DNA from: Parvularcula maris
GTDB lineage: Bacteria > Pseudomonadota > Alphaproteobacteria > Caulobacterales > Parvularculaceae
Length of the DNA: 64,000 nucleotides
Direction: 5' to 3'
Assembly (NCBI RefSeq): GCF_024505085.1
Contig: NZ_JANIBC010000004.1
Span: forward strand, 145,275 to 209,274
Part shown: piece after piece, positions 46,792 to 56,000 of the stretch
How positions within the stretch are numbered: the first letter of the stretch is position 1
How the letters are laid out: each line of letters begins with the position of its first letter
The notes under the pieces: model-generated
Told to the model about the DNA's origin: nothing
Database searches by the model: none
The model's input: the letters and a program-made list of their open reading frames with translations, nothing else
Made by a program: the position numbers and the translations under genes

Positions 46792-46856
46792 AGGACCTCG
46801 CGAGGGTTGTTTGGGGCCTTGTGCGCCTTATCGGGGAGGGGGGCAACCGGGGTCAT

Positions 46857-47000
46857 CTCCCCTCTCCCGCTTGCGGGAGAGGGGCCGGGGGTGAGGGGGT
46901 TCTGAGCACCGCGCTGCATAGTTTACACAGCAGTACGGCTTCGCCGATCCCCTCACCCGAAATCGAAGATTTCGACCTCTCCCGTGAACGGGAGAGGTGG
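46857..47000 (+). repeat. Family B repeat
   Basis: CTCTCCCGCTTGCGGGAGAG, GGGGCCGGGGGTGAGGGGG, middle, CGGCTTCGCCGATCCCCTCA, CCCGAAATCGAAGATTTCGA and CTCTCCCGTGAACGGGAGAG. It fills the 215-bp gap between tag and the ketoacyl synthase gene. Confidence 0.75.
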
Positions 47001-47006
47001 GGCGTT

Positions 47007-47576
47007 CTACGACAGCTCCCCGTGCCGGAAGCAGCAGGTCAGGTGGTCGTTCACCATGCCCACGGCCTGGGCGAAGGCGTAGACGATGACCGGGCCGCAG
47101 AAGGTGAAGCCTCGTTTCTTGAGGTCTTTCGACATCTGCTCGGAGATAGGCGTCTTGGCAGGCATGTCCTCGATCCGCTCGAGGTTCGTTTGTACTGGGA
47201 TGCCGCCCCAGTAGCTCCACAGCCATTCGGAGAAGCTCTCCTTCTCCATGACCTCAAGCCAGGCGCGTGCGTTCTTGCGGGCGCCCTCGATCTTCAGCCG
47301 TGAGCGGATGATGCCGGGGTTTGCCAGCAGCTCCTCGATCTTGGCCTCGTCCCAGCGAGCGATGGCCTCCGGGTCGAAGCCGTCAAACGCCTCGCGAAAA
47401 TTCTCGCGCTTGTGTAGGATGGTGCGCCAGGAGAGCCCTGCTTGGAAGCCGTCGAGGACCAGCTTCTCGAACAGGGCGCGGTCGTCATATTCGGGCACAC
47501 CCCACTCGGTGTCGTGGTAGTGCTCGTAGAGAGCGTCGCCGTTGGTGGGCCAGGGGCAGCGGGTTGGGTTAGTCAT
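47007..47576 (-). CDS. tag: DNA-3-methyladenine glycosylase I
   Basis: The protein has 189 residues. It begins TRCPWPTNGDALYEHYHDTE with WGVPEYDDRALFE, then LDGFQAGLSWRTILHKRENF, ANPGIIRSRLKI, and MVNDHLTCCFRH at the end. Cys7 and the C-terminal His/Cys make the zinc clasp typical of Tag. It removes 3-methyladenine from alkylated DNA. Its start overlaps the end of the upstream small gene by 8 nt. Last gene of the csaA-to-tag run. Confidence 0.96.
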   Translation of the reverse strand: MTNPTRCPWPTNGDALYEHYHDTEWGVPEYDDRALFEKLVLDGFQAGLSWRTILHKRENFREAFDGFDPEAIARWDEAKIEELLANPGIIRSRLKIEGARKNARAWLEVMEKESFSEWLWSYWGGIPVQTNLERIEDMPAKTPISEQMSKDLKKRGFTFCGPVIVYAFAQAVGMVNDHLTCCFRHGELS

Positions 47577-47961
47577 CTCGTTTTCTTCTTAAAGAGATAG
47601 AACCACCGCCTGTTCTATCCCAAACTAACCAAGCCCCTAGACCTGCACTTACTCCGCATGCAGCAAAAACCAGCATCGTTTCTACATCCTGATAAGGAGG
47701 TGGCCGGAAAACAATTGAAGTCGCAGCGGTAGACAGTAAGCCACCGAGAATAGCGGTTGACCACCATCTTGGAGCAGCGAAGCGAAGATGTAGTAGCGCT
47801 AAAGGCAAACCCACGATAAAAATGAAAGGAAGGGCAACAATGAAGCCGATCATCAGTACGAGTATCGTCTGTTGCCCACTAGATGTATGAAATATAAGCG
47901 GTAGTGCCGCAGCGGCAGAACTTACAACGATACCAAGAGCGAAACGATTGGCTAAGCGCAT
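47569..47961 (-). CDS. Low-GC four-helix membrane protein, unknown
   Basis: The protein has 130 residues with about four membrane helices (near 7-25, 30-58, 67-86, 96-114) and a basic tail ISLRRKRDD. No family recognised. It is clearly AT-richer than ygfZ upstream and tag downstream. It overlaps tag by 8 nt and starts 26 bp after the ygfZ stop, so it was placed inside the operon without breaking it. Function unknown. Confidence 0.7.
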   Translation of the reverse strand: MRLANRFALGIVVSSAAAALPLIFHTSSGQQTILVLMIGFIVALPFIFIVGLPLALLHLRFAAPRWWSTAILGGLLSTAATSIVFRPPPYQDVETMLVFAACGVSAGLGAWLVWDRTGGGSISLRRKRDD

Positions 47962-47987
47962 AGTTGGTGTTTCATTTTTGCCAGCAC

Positions 47988-48788
47988 TTACCCAAGATAA
48001 GCCGGCTTTCTGATCTTCAGGCTCAGATCGAACCCGTTGTGCAAGGCAAAGGCCTCGGCGCCTTCCAGCCGGTCCATACGCATGACCGCGAGACCCTCGC
48101 CGCCGATCATGCTCGTCACTGTGCCGACGATGCCCTGGCGCTGGCGCAGGGTCGTGCCGCGGGGGAGGTCTGCATCGCCGTAGACCTTCAGTGTACGCTT
48201 TCGCACCTCGCCCTTCCTGAACATGCGGCTGGCGACCTCCTGACCGACGAAGCAGCCCTTCTTGTAGTTCACTGCGCCCAAGAGATCGAGATTGGCGTCC
48301 ATCGGGAAGATGTCCCCGGACTGGTAGTCGAGGCCGAACTCAGGCACGCCGAGGCGCCTCAGAAGGTGAAAGTAGGTGGGGCTCTTCGGGCCCGAAACCA
48401 ACGGCCCCAGGGTGAACCAGCGGTGGCCCAGCCCGTCGAGGCGGGGGTCGAGGCCCGCATCCTCCGGCGCCTTGCCCTCCGGCGCGACAAAGACCCCGCC
48501 CGGCACCTTCTCGAAGGTGGCCTTACTGCGCATCTTGTAGAGGTTGAGCTGCTTGACCAGCGGTGCGCCCCGGCCCTGGAAGACGTCGATCAGGAAGCCA
48601 TTGGTCAGACGGTGCAGGAACATCACGTCCATGACCTTGCCCTGGGGCGTCAGAAGGCAGGCGAAGACGATGTCGCCCGGCTTCCTGCCCGAGACGTCGG
48701 CGGAGAGGACGGAGTTGAGAAGCTGTTCGGCGTCGGGGCCTTCGGCACTGATGAGGTCCCGCGCGAGCGCTGTCGGCTGGAAACTCAT
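47988..48788 (-). CDS. ygfZ: YgfZ folate-binding Fe-S assembly factor
   Basis: The protein has 266 residues. The family motif K-G-C-x-x-G-Q-E is present as KKGCFVGQEVASRM near residue 180. Other marks are LLNSVLSADV, FACLLTPQGKVMDVMFLHR and GVPEFGLDYQSGDIFPMDANL. It binds tetrahydrofolate and helps make or repair some Fe-S enzymes, as in E. coli YgfZ. The start at MSFQPTALARDL overlaps the lipoprotein stop by 4 nt (ATGA). The longer frame to 49082 is a shadow. Confidence 0.95.
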   Translation of the reverse strand: MSFQPTALARDLISAEGPDAEQLLNSVLSADVSGRKPGDIVFACLLTPQGKVMDVMFLHRLTNGFLIDVFQGRGAPLVKQLNLYKMRSKATFEKVPGGVFVAPEGKAPEDAGLDPRLDGLGHRWFTLGPLVSGPKSPTYFHLLRRLGVPEFGLDYQSGDIFPMDANLDLLGAVNYKKGCFVGQEVASRMFRKGEVRKRTLKVYGDADLPRGTTLRQRQGIVGTVTSMIGGEGLAVMRMDRLEGAEAFALHNGFDLSLKIRKPAYLG

Positions 48789-49123
48789 AGGGGCGGCAGG
48801 CTCTCCTCTTCGACCGCGGTGGAGCGGCCCACCGGCCTCAGCTCGATCACGGCGTCCTTGGCACCCAAGGGCACGGTGAGGCGCACGGGGCGGTAGCCGA
48901 GCTTGGCGATCTGCACCTCCACCGTCATGCCGTAGTCGATGCGGCAGGGGGTGAGGCACTCGCCGTGGGGGTAGGTGAGGGTCGCCCCGGTCGGCAGGCT
49001 GTCGATCACCACCCCCGGCACCGGCGCCTCGTCCTTCGGCCGCGCGAAGCTCAGCCCCTCGGGCAGGCTGACGGTCTGGCACGCGGCCAGCGGTAGAAGG
49101 AGGAGGGGCAGAAGACGCTTCAT
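48785..49123 (-). CDS. Small PEGA-like lipoprotein
   Basis: The protein has 112 residues. MKRLLPLLLLPLAACQTVSL is a lipoprotein signal with lipobox LAAC (Cys15). The mature part, VVIDSLPTGATLTYPHGECL then CRIDYGMTVEVQIAKLGYRP, is PEGA-like, a small beta domain often found at cell surfaces. Its start overlaps the metC-like stop, and its end overlaps the ygfZ start, both by 4 nt (ATGA). Function unknown. Confidence 0.85.
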   Translation of the reverse strand: MKRLLPLLLLPLAACQTVSLPEGLSFARPKDEAPVPGVVIDSLPTGATLTYPHGECLTPCRIDYGMTVEVQIAKLGYRPVRLTVPLGAKDAVIELRPVGRSTAVEEESLPPL

Positions 49124-50280
49124 GGCGCGGGCAGGGGCTCCTGGTTGGCGGCGGCGAAGGCCTGGTCGAGATCGGCGGTAAGGTCCTCTATCGCTTCTAG
49201 CCCGGCATGGAAACGCAAGACTTGTCTCTCTTCGCGCCACGCGCCTTGGGAGCGGCATGTCGCGGGCCAGGCCGGAAGGCAGAGGCTCTCATACCCGCCC
49301 CAGCTATAGCCCAAAGCGTAAAAGTTTAGTTTGTCGATGAACCGTCTCGTATAGGCCTCGTCGCCCCGCTTCAGCACCACCGAGAAGAGCCCCGAGGCGC
49401 CGGTGAAGTCACGCTTCCAGAGCTCATGCTGGGGGTGGCTGGGAAGACCAGGGTGGAGGACGCGGGCGACCTCCTCGCGCTCTTCGAGCCAGCGGGCGAG
49501 AGCGAGGCCCTGAACCTCGTGCTCGGCGAGGCGGATATGCAGCGTCCTCATCCCGCGCAAAACGGTATAGACGTCGTCGGGCGAGGTGGCGTTGCCCAGA
49601 AGCTGCGCGGTCTTGAAGATGGTCTTGGCCGCCTTGGCCGTGCGGCTGGCGATGGTGCCGAGGAAGACGTCGGAGTGTCCGCCGAGGTACTTCGTAGCGC
49701 TCTGAATGCTGATCGTCGCGCCGAGCTGCAGCGGCTTGTAGAAGTGCCCCGCGCCCCAAGTGTTGTCCACGGTGACGGGGACGTCCCCCGCCGCCTCGCA
49801 GATGGCGGGCAGGTCCTGAAGCTCGAAGGTGAGGGAGCCAGGGCTCTCGCAGTGGATGAGGGCGGTCTTCTCAGTGATCAGCTTGCGGATGCCGCCGCCG
49901 ATCAGAGGATCGTAGTAGCGGACATCGACGCCCCTTGGCGCCAGGTACTGGTCGCAGAAGGCCCGCACCGGGTCGTAGGTGCTGTCCGTGACCAGAACCT
50001 CCGTACCCGGCTTGGCGTAGGCGAGGATCGCCATGTTGACCGCCGAGAGGCCGGAACTCGTCAGCGTGACGCCCTCGGCGCCTTCTAGCGCCATCACCGC
50101 CTCGCGCAGGGCTTCGTGGGTGTCGGTGCCGTGGCGGCCGTAATATTTGGGACGGCCCCGCCCGCGGAAATCGTCATAGGACGGAAAGACCACGGTCGAG
50201 CCGCGCTCGACGGCCGGGTTCACCATGCGCAGCCCCTCATGGGGGCGGCCGAGATGGCAGAGCTTGGTCTCGTCCTTCAT
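49120..50280 (-). CDS. metC: Cystathionine beta-lyase
   Basis: The protein has 386 residues. The PLP-binding Lys is in IQSATKYLGGHSDVFLG. Family marks are VNPAVERGSTVVFPSYDDF, GRHGTDTHEAL, VTLTSSGLSAVNMAI and TVDNTWGAGHFYKP. The pattern around ATKYLGGHSDVFLGT is nearer to MetC than MetB, so cystathionine to homocysteine is the likely reaction. Start ATG overlaps the GNAT stop (ATGA); an in-frame GTG is 9 nt further. Operon member. Confidence 0.9.
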   Translation of the reverse strand: MKDETKLCHLGRPHEGLRMVNPAVERGSTVVFPSYDDFRGRGRPKYYGRHGTDTHEALREAVMALEGAEGVTLTSSGLSAVNMAILAYAKPGTEVLVTDSTYDPVRAFCDQYLAPRGVDVRYYDPLIGGGIRKLITEKTALIHCESPGSLTFELQDLPAICEAAGDVPVTVDNTWGAGHFYKPLQLGATISIQSATKYLGGHSDVFLGTIASRTAKAAKTIFKTAQLLGNATSPDDVYTVLRGMRTLHIRLAEHEVQGLALARWLEEREEVARVLHPGLPSHPQHELWKRDFTGASGLFSVVLKRGDEAYTRRFIDKLNFYALGYSWGGYESLCLPAWPATCRSQGAWREERQVLRFHAGLEAIEDLTADLDQAFAAANQEPLPAP

Positions 50281-50822
50281 CCGCGCCACTCAATCAGGCC
50301 CTTGGCCTGGTCGTAGATGGTGAAGCCTTCGCGCTGGTAGAGCTGCAGTGCGCGGGGGTTGTCGAGGGTGCAGGTCTCGATGATGACGCGCCCGCGGCGA
50401 AGCTGCCAGGCGAGCTCGGTGATCTCACGAAAGAACCAGCGGCCAAGGCGCTGGCCCTGCATATGGGGGAAGAGGCCGAAGAACTTGATCGCCGCCTCGC
50501 CGTCCTTGCGCGCGTCGATCTCGCCGAAACCTGCAGGAGAGCCTTCAGCATAGAGAACGTAGATATAGGTCTGCGGGTCGTCCGTATGCTTTCGCAGCGC
50601 CTCGTCGTTCATGTAGCGGCGCGAAATCCAGCGGTGCGGCTCGCCTACGCCGTTGAAGAGGAAGCGGTAGAAATCGGGATGCGGCTTCTCCGCCCGCATC
50701 AGCGCCAGCGCCCTGCCGGGGCGGGGCAGGGGGGTCTGCGCGCGGGGGCTCGTCTGCTCGAGGTAGCGGATCGTCACCTCGTGGCGCTCGAGGGGTTCGG
50801 GAGCTCTGGGGGCGGCGCTCAT
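50277..50822 (-). CDS. GNAT N-acetyltransferase
   Basis: The protein has 181 residues. The acetyl-CoA-binding loop is in FFGLFPHMQGQRLGRWFF near 115-132, with the NPRALQLYQREGFTIYD beta-bulge block near the end. Substrate unknown; sequence does not tell amine, amino acid or protein targets. It overlaps the upstream hypothetical gene and the downstream metC-like gene by 4 nt each (ATGA). Confidence 0.9.
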   Translation of the reverse strand: MSAAPRAPEPLERHEVTIRYLEQTSPRAQTPLPRPGRALALMRAEKPHPDFYRFLFNGVGEPHRWISRRYMNDEALRKHTDDPQTYIYVLYAEGSPAGFGEIDARKDGEAAIKFFGLFPHMQGQRLGRWFFREITELAWQLRRGRVIIETCTLDNPRALQLYQREGFTIYDQAKGLIEWRG

Positions 50823-51304
50823 TGCAATTGCTCTAGCGTTTCAAAGGGAGGAAGACACCCACCGTGCTCTATCCGGATAGGCTTCTCGGTCTTAGACACA
50901 CCTTGCCGCAAGCGGACTAAACTCGCAGTTACTTCCTCGATTAGGTCCTCATTCGCAAGGCAGACAGTGAGCACATACTCGTTGTTTCTATCGCTGAGCA
51001 GAAATGGCTGATACTTTGAAACGCGAGCTAGCCGACTGTGGGTCAACCATCCATCTTGAAGTGATGGAGAAGCACACTGTCCGTATAGGTAGGAAACGAA
51101 CGATCCGCGCCAATCGTCTGCCTGTTCAAGAGATAGGGTGAAGCTGCAGCTGCCTGCCTGTAACGGCTCCGAAATCTCCATCGGTTCAAGACGGCCTTTG
51201 CCGGGAGAAAACATCACGGTGAGCAATAACAGCAGCAGACCAACCAGCCCTGCTAGTATAGCCCCTAGGAGGAAACCTGCCGTCTGTCGTAAGGCCCAAA
51301 TCAC
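50819..51304 (-). CDS. Low-GC membrane-anchored protein, unknown
   Basis: The protein has 161 residues. One strong helix ([20 protein letters not shown] near 10-29) anchors it, and an extracytoplasmic domain follows with four Cys residues ([21 protein letters not shown] and GGCLPPF), which may form disulfides. No family recognised. It is AT-rich next to csaA and the GNAT gene, yet overlaps both: GTGA at its start with csaA and ATGA at its end with the GNAT gene. The scar-free fit is notable. Confidence 0.7.
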   Translation of the reverse strand: MIWALRQTAGFLLGAILAGLVGLLLLLLTVMFSPGKGRLEPMEISEPLQAGSCSFTLSLEQADDWRGSFVSYLYGQCASPSLQDGWLTHSRLARVSKYQPFLLSDRNNEYVLTVCLANEDLIEEVTASLVRLRQGVSKTEKPIRIEHGGCLPPFETLEQLQ

Positions 51305-51648
51305 GACATCCTCGTCCCGTTGGGCACCGGGGTGTCAGGCCCGGCCAACACCACCTCGCCGTTCTCGTCCTCGAAGCCCAGGACCAGCACCTCCGACACG
51401 AAGGGGCCGATCTGGCGCGGGGCGAAGTTGACGACGGCCATGACCTGGCGGCCCGGCAGGTCCTCAGGAGTATAGTGCTTTGTGATCTGGGCGGAGGACT
51501 TCTTCTCGCCGATCTCGTCGCCGAAATCCGCCCAAAGCTTGATCGCGGGCTTACGCGCCCCGGGGAAGGGTTCGGCGCGCAGGACCGTTCCTACACGGAT
51601 GTCGAGGGCCTCGAAGGTGGCGAAGGGGGTTTGGGGCGTTACAGGCAT
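51301..51648 (-). CDS. csaA: CsaA tRNA-binding domain protein
   Basis: The protein has 115 residues, the full size of Csa[21 protein letters not shown], then [34 protein letters not shown] and [20 protein letters not shown] are the family blocks. It is an OB-fold domain like the C-terminal domain of MetRS; it binds tRNA and has been linked to protein export as a chaperone. First gene of the minus-strand run that ends with tag. Confidence 0.94.
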   Translation of the reverse strand: MPVTPQTPFATFEALDIRVGTVLRAEPFPGARKPAIKLWADFGDEIGEKKSSAQITKHYTPEDLPGRQVMAVVNFAPRQIGPFVSEVLVLGFEDENGEVVLAGPDTPVPNGTRMS

Positions 51649-51665
51649 GGCATTCTCCTCCCTTC

Positions 51666-51777
51666 GTCATCCCGGCCGCAGCGCAGCGAAGAGCCGGGAC
51701 CCATGGACCGACCGCTGCTCTTGCACAAACCGGCGGGTCCATGGGTCCCGGATAAGCCTGCGGCTTTCCGGGATGAC
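51666..51777. repeat. Family A palindromic repeat, full copy
   Basis: GTCATCCCGGCCGCAGC and GAGCCGGGACCCATGG on the left, CCATGGGTCCCGGATAAGCC and GGCTTTCCGGGATGAC on the right. It fills the gap between csaA and cysK. Confidence 0.75.
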
Positions 51778-51790
51778 GGAAGGAAGCTTG

Positions 51791-52777
51791 TCACGCCATC
51801 CACCCCGGCACGGGCAAGCCCTTCTCGCGCAGGAACGCTGGGTTGAAGAGCTTGCTCTGATACCTGTTCCCATAGTCGCAGAGGATGGTGACGATGGTGT
51901 GCCCCGGCCCCATCTCGCGGGCGAGGCGGATCGCGCCAGCCACGTTGATGCCTGCCGAACCGCCGAGGCACAGGCCCTCTTCTTCGGTCAGCCTGAAGAG
52001 GATCCCCAGCGCCTCCTCGTCGGGAATGCGGTACGCCTTGTCGACCTTCACCCCTTCGAGGTTCGCCGTCACTCGGCCCTGACCGATGCCCTCCATGACC
52101 GAGGAGCCTTCGGTCGAGAGCTCGCCGCGCGTGTACCAGTCGTAGAGCTTGGCGCCGTAGGGGTCGGAGATGGCGATGGTCACTTCCCTTTTGCGCTCCT
52201 TCAGCGCCAGGGACACCCCGCCCAAGGTTCCGCCCGAGCCCACGGCGCAGGTGAAGCCGTCGACCTCGCCGCCGGTCTGCTCGAAGATCTCCGGCCCGGT
52301 GGTGCGGTAGTGCGCGTCGCGGTTGGCCGTGTTGTCGAACTGGTTGGCCCAGATGGCGTTCTCCGTCTCCTCGGCCACGCGGCGCGAATAGTGCACATAG
52401 TTGTTCTGATCGGCGTAGGGGACAGCGTCGACCTCGATCAGCTCGCCGCCGAGAAGCCTGACCGCGTCCTTCTTCTCCTCGGACTGGGTCCGGGGCATGA
52501 CGATCTTCACCTTGTAGCCCTTGGCCTTGCCGACGAGGCAGAGGCCGATGCCGGTATTGCCGGCGGTCCCCTCGACGATGATCCCGCCCGGCCTCAGCGA
52601 GCCGTCGGCCTCGGCCGCCTCGACGATGCCGAGGGCGGCGCGGTCCTTCACCGACTGGCCGGGGTTCAGGAACTCCGCCTTGCCTAGAATGGTGCAGCCG
52701 GTCTCCTCCGAGGCACGGCGAAGCTTGATGAGGGGCGTGTTCCCGATGGCGCCGAGAACCGTGTCGTGAATGGTCAT
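51791..52777 (-). CDS. cysK: Cysteine synthase A
   Basis: The protein has 328 residues. The PLP Lys44 is in NPGQSVKDRAAL. Other blocks are TAGNTGIGLCLVGKAKGY (phosphate cradle), GSGGTLGGVSLALKE and GSAGINVAGAIRLA. It makes cysteine from O-acetylserine and sulfide. ATG at 52777 is chosen over a GTG 9 nt upstream; neither has a clear ribosome-binding site. Slightly different from E. coli CysK (AYADQNNYVHYSRRVAEE region is typical of the alphaproteobacterial clade). The metC-like gene is close by. Confidence 0.94.
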   Translation of the reverse strand: MTIHDTVLGAIGNTPLIKLRRASEETGCTILGKAEFLNPGQSVKDRAALGIVEAAEADGSLRPGGIIVEGTAGNTGIGLCLVGKAKGYKVKIVMPRTQSEEKKDAVRLLGGELIEVDAVPYADQNNYVHYSRRVAEETENAIWANQFDNTANRDAHYRTTGPEIFEQTGGEVDGFTCAVGSGGTLGGVSLALKERKREVTIAISDPYGAKLYDWYTRGELSTEGSSVMEGIGQGRVTANLEGVKVDKAYRIPDEEALGILFRLTEEEGLCLGGSAGINVAGAIRLAREMGPGHTIVTILCDYGNRYQSKLFNPAFLREKGLPVPGWMA

Positions 52778-52962
52778 GGGCGCCACTTAGGGCGCAGCGC
52801 CGCCGGGATGAAGAGAGGGACTGCGAAAGGCTGTGTTGCCGCCGTGGTCGCAAGATATTGGCGACCTATCGCAAACCGCGTGCTGTGACATTTCTGCAAC
52901 GACTTTTGGTTAACTTAGTGCTTCTCAGATGTGACAGATTGTCAAAACGTCCGAAAATATCA

Positions 52963-53000
52963 CACCCTACCGCGGCGGTGGCATGTTCCGCCGCGGGGTG
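52963..53000 (+). other. Strong hairpin in the TonB-receptor leader
   Basis: CCGCGGCGG pairs with CCGCCGCGG around TGGCATGTT, with outer CACC/GGTG. It sits 46 bp before the TonB receptor ATG, in the likely 5' untranslated region, and lacks a T-run. The 120 bp before it (GGTTAACTTAGTGC and so on) are AT-rich and would hold the promoter. Confidence 0.6.
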
Positions 53001-53045
53001 TCGGGGTGACCTCAGTTCACGCCTCGATTGATGAAGGGCAATATC

Positions 53046-56000
53046 ATGTCAGGGAATAGAGACCTGCTGCGGCTCCTCGCCGCCAGCACGATGCTGACTG
53101 CGTTCGCGACGTCAGCCATGGCGCAGGACGCACCCATCGAGATCACACCGCAGGCCGAAGAAGCCGAAGAGCGCGGCGATGAGATCGTGGTGACCGGCTC
53201 ACGCTTGCGCCGCAACGAGTTCAACTCCATCTCGCCGGTGCAAGTCATCGACGCCGATACGTCTCGCCTTTCCGGTCTGGCGACGGCGAGCGATTTCATC
53301 ACCCAGTCCCCGGTGGTTACTGGTGCGCAGCTCGACAGCTCGATCAACGCCGGCTCGCCGACGGCTGCCGTTGAAGGCGTCGGCGCCGGTGGTGTCGGTG
53401 CCAACAACGTATCGCTGCGGGGTCTCGGCCCAGAGCGCACACTGCTTCTCGTGAACGGCCGCCGCCTGGCGCCGTCCGGTGTGCGCGGCGCGCCCGTCGC
53501 CCCCGACCTCAACCTGATCCCCGGCTTGGCCGTCGAGACGGTCGAGCTTCTCACCGATGGCGCCTCCTCGATCTACGGCTCCGACGCCGTGGCAGGTGTG
53601 GCCAACATCATCCTGAAGAAGGACTTCGAAGGCTTCGAGGTCGCCGGTCAGTGGAGCCAACCCTTCGAGGATGGCGGCCGTGTGGCACAGATCGGTTTCT
53701 TGGCCGGTACGGGCAACGACCGCGGCAGCGTCATGTTCGCGGGTGAGTACTTCCACCGCGAAACGGTGCTGGTCGGCGACCGTCCAGACTTCAATGACTG
53801 CCTTCGCGACATCGACCTGGCGGATAACGGAGAGATCTTCTCGGTCTGCGCGGATGCCCGCCCGGCCAACGCCGCCGTCACCCTGCCGCAGTTCTTTGTC
53901 TACAGAACGCCTGGCTTCACCAGCGACGGCCTGCCCGAGGGCTTCTCCACCAACGCCGACCTCGTGGCGCGGGGCATCAACCGCCGTACCTTGGACGTAT
54001 ACGGCCTTCAGGACGAGGAGCGTGCGACCCAACTTCTGGCCGGTGTCGAGCGCTATAACATCTTCACCAGCGGCGACTACGAGATCATGGAGAACCTCGA
54101 GTTCTACTTCGAGGCCTCTTTCGCTCAGCGTACGGTGGAAGAAGATCTCACCAACGAACAGATCTTCCCCGGCGTTCCCGGCCTGATCCCGCAGGAAGAC
54201 GAGAACGGCAACATCATCGTCGATGTGGACGACGTTGACGAGGACGGTGACCGCAACGAACCGCTTCTTGTCGACAACCCGCTCAATCCGTTCGCTGGCG
54301 ACGCGCTGCCGGTGGTGTCGAGCCTGTCCCTTCCCCAGGAGCGTGAATCGACCGTCTCGAACCTCCGCCTGGTCGGCGGGTTCACCGGTGACATCCCGCC
54401 GCTTGCGGACAAGAACTGGGTTTACGACGTCGGTCTGACCTTCGACCGGTCCTACGGCACGGCTACCCAGCCGATCCTTCGTGAGGACGCGCTGCGGCAG
54501 TCCCTCGACACGCTACGTCTCGACTCCGATGGCAACCCCATCTGCGGCACGCCGCGGACGGCCTTGACCTTCGGCTTCCTGACGCCTGAGGACTGCGTCG
54601 TCGTCGACTTCTTCAACGACAGCCTCTACACCATCACGGGCGGTATCGGCGACTTCGCCACCCCGGAGGAGCGCGACTTCCTACGTGGCCGCGCGTTCAA
54701 CACCACCGAGATCGAACAGCGCCAGGCCTACGGCCTCTTCACCGGCGACATGTTCGACATGCCTGCCGGCACGGTCGGCCTCGCCCTCGGCATCGAGTAC
54801 CGCGAGCTGGAGATCGAGTCGCTCAACGACATCGTGCGCCAGAACGGGCTCGCCGCTTCGGAGGTTCCCGACATCGAGAACGACACGATCGGCCGTACCT
54901 GGCTGTTCGAGGTCTTCGGCGAGACGGAAGTTCCGATCCACGAAACCGTCTCCGTCAACCTTTCTGGCCGGTACACGGAAGAAAAGAACTTCGGCAACAA
55001 GTTCACCTACTCGGTGAAGGGTAATTTCGAGCCCACCGATTGGCTGCGCTTGCGCGCGACCTACGGCACCACCTTCCGTGCTCCGAACCTGCGCGACCAG
55101 TTCCTCGCAGGCCAGGCAGGCACGATCGGCGGCGGTAACGACCCCTGCCTTGTTCCGAACGACGCCAATGACGGCGGCACTTACGACCCGACGGGCGACC
55201 AGCGTCCGCAGGCCCTCCTCGACCAGTGTGTTGCGGACGGTGCCGACCCCACGGCTCTCGGCCTGGGCGCCGTCACGGGCATCCCGATCCAGACGGGCGG
55301 CTCTGTGGACCTCGAGGCGGAGACTTCGGACAGTCTGACGGCCGGTGTCGTGTTCGATGCCAAGCCGTTCACCGACGCCTTCGATTTCGACCTCTCGGTG
55401 ACCTATTTCGAGATCGACATCGAGGACACCGTGCAGGAGACCTCCGCAGCCGGAACCCTCGGGGCGTGCTACAGCGCCAATCCCGACCCGAACGCCTGTG
55501 CCCGCGTCACACGGAACCCCGGCTCGGGTACGGTTTCCCTCGTGAGGGCGCCGTTTATCAATATCGGCTCGGTCAAGACCTCCGGTATCGACTACGTGGC
55601 CCGTTTCGGCATGGACCTCGACGGCTTCGGCGAGACCTTCAACGACACCCGTCTCGGTCTCACCTTCGCCGCCACCCAGACGCTGGAGTACGATCAGGAC
55701 GTCGATCCGAGTGACGACTTCGTGGAGAACTTCGCTGGCACGATCGGCTTCCCGGAGTTCAGCTTCCTGAGCAATATCACCGTCGAGAGGGGAGCGTTCA
55801 CCGGCCTGTGGCGCTCGCGCTACTTCGGCAAAGGTCAGCAGGAGGCATCCGACGACTTCGCCGACACCACCGGTGACGAGTTCGGCGCCACGGCCTGTGA
55901 CATTGCCGGCTATGTCGGTCAGTGCCGCGACGTGGACTTCGTCGACAACTACGTGATGCACGACGCTTCGGTGAGCTACGCCGCCGACTCCTGGACCATC

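Noticed and set aside
51639-52853. 404-codon minus-strand frame covering cysK
   Set aside because: Same strand as cysK but in another frame; low-complexity Arg/His-rich product and covers a family A repeat.
54681-55961. 426-codon open frame on the minus strand
   Set aside because: Antisense to the TonB receptor barrel; Val/Arg/Glu-rich shadow.
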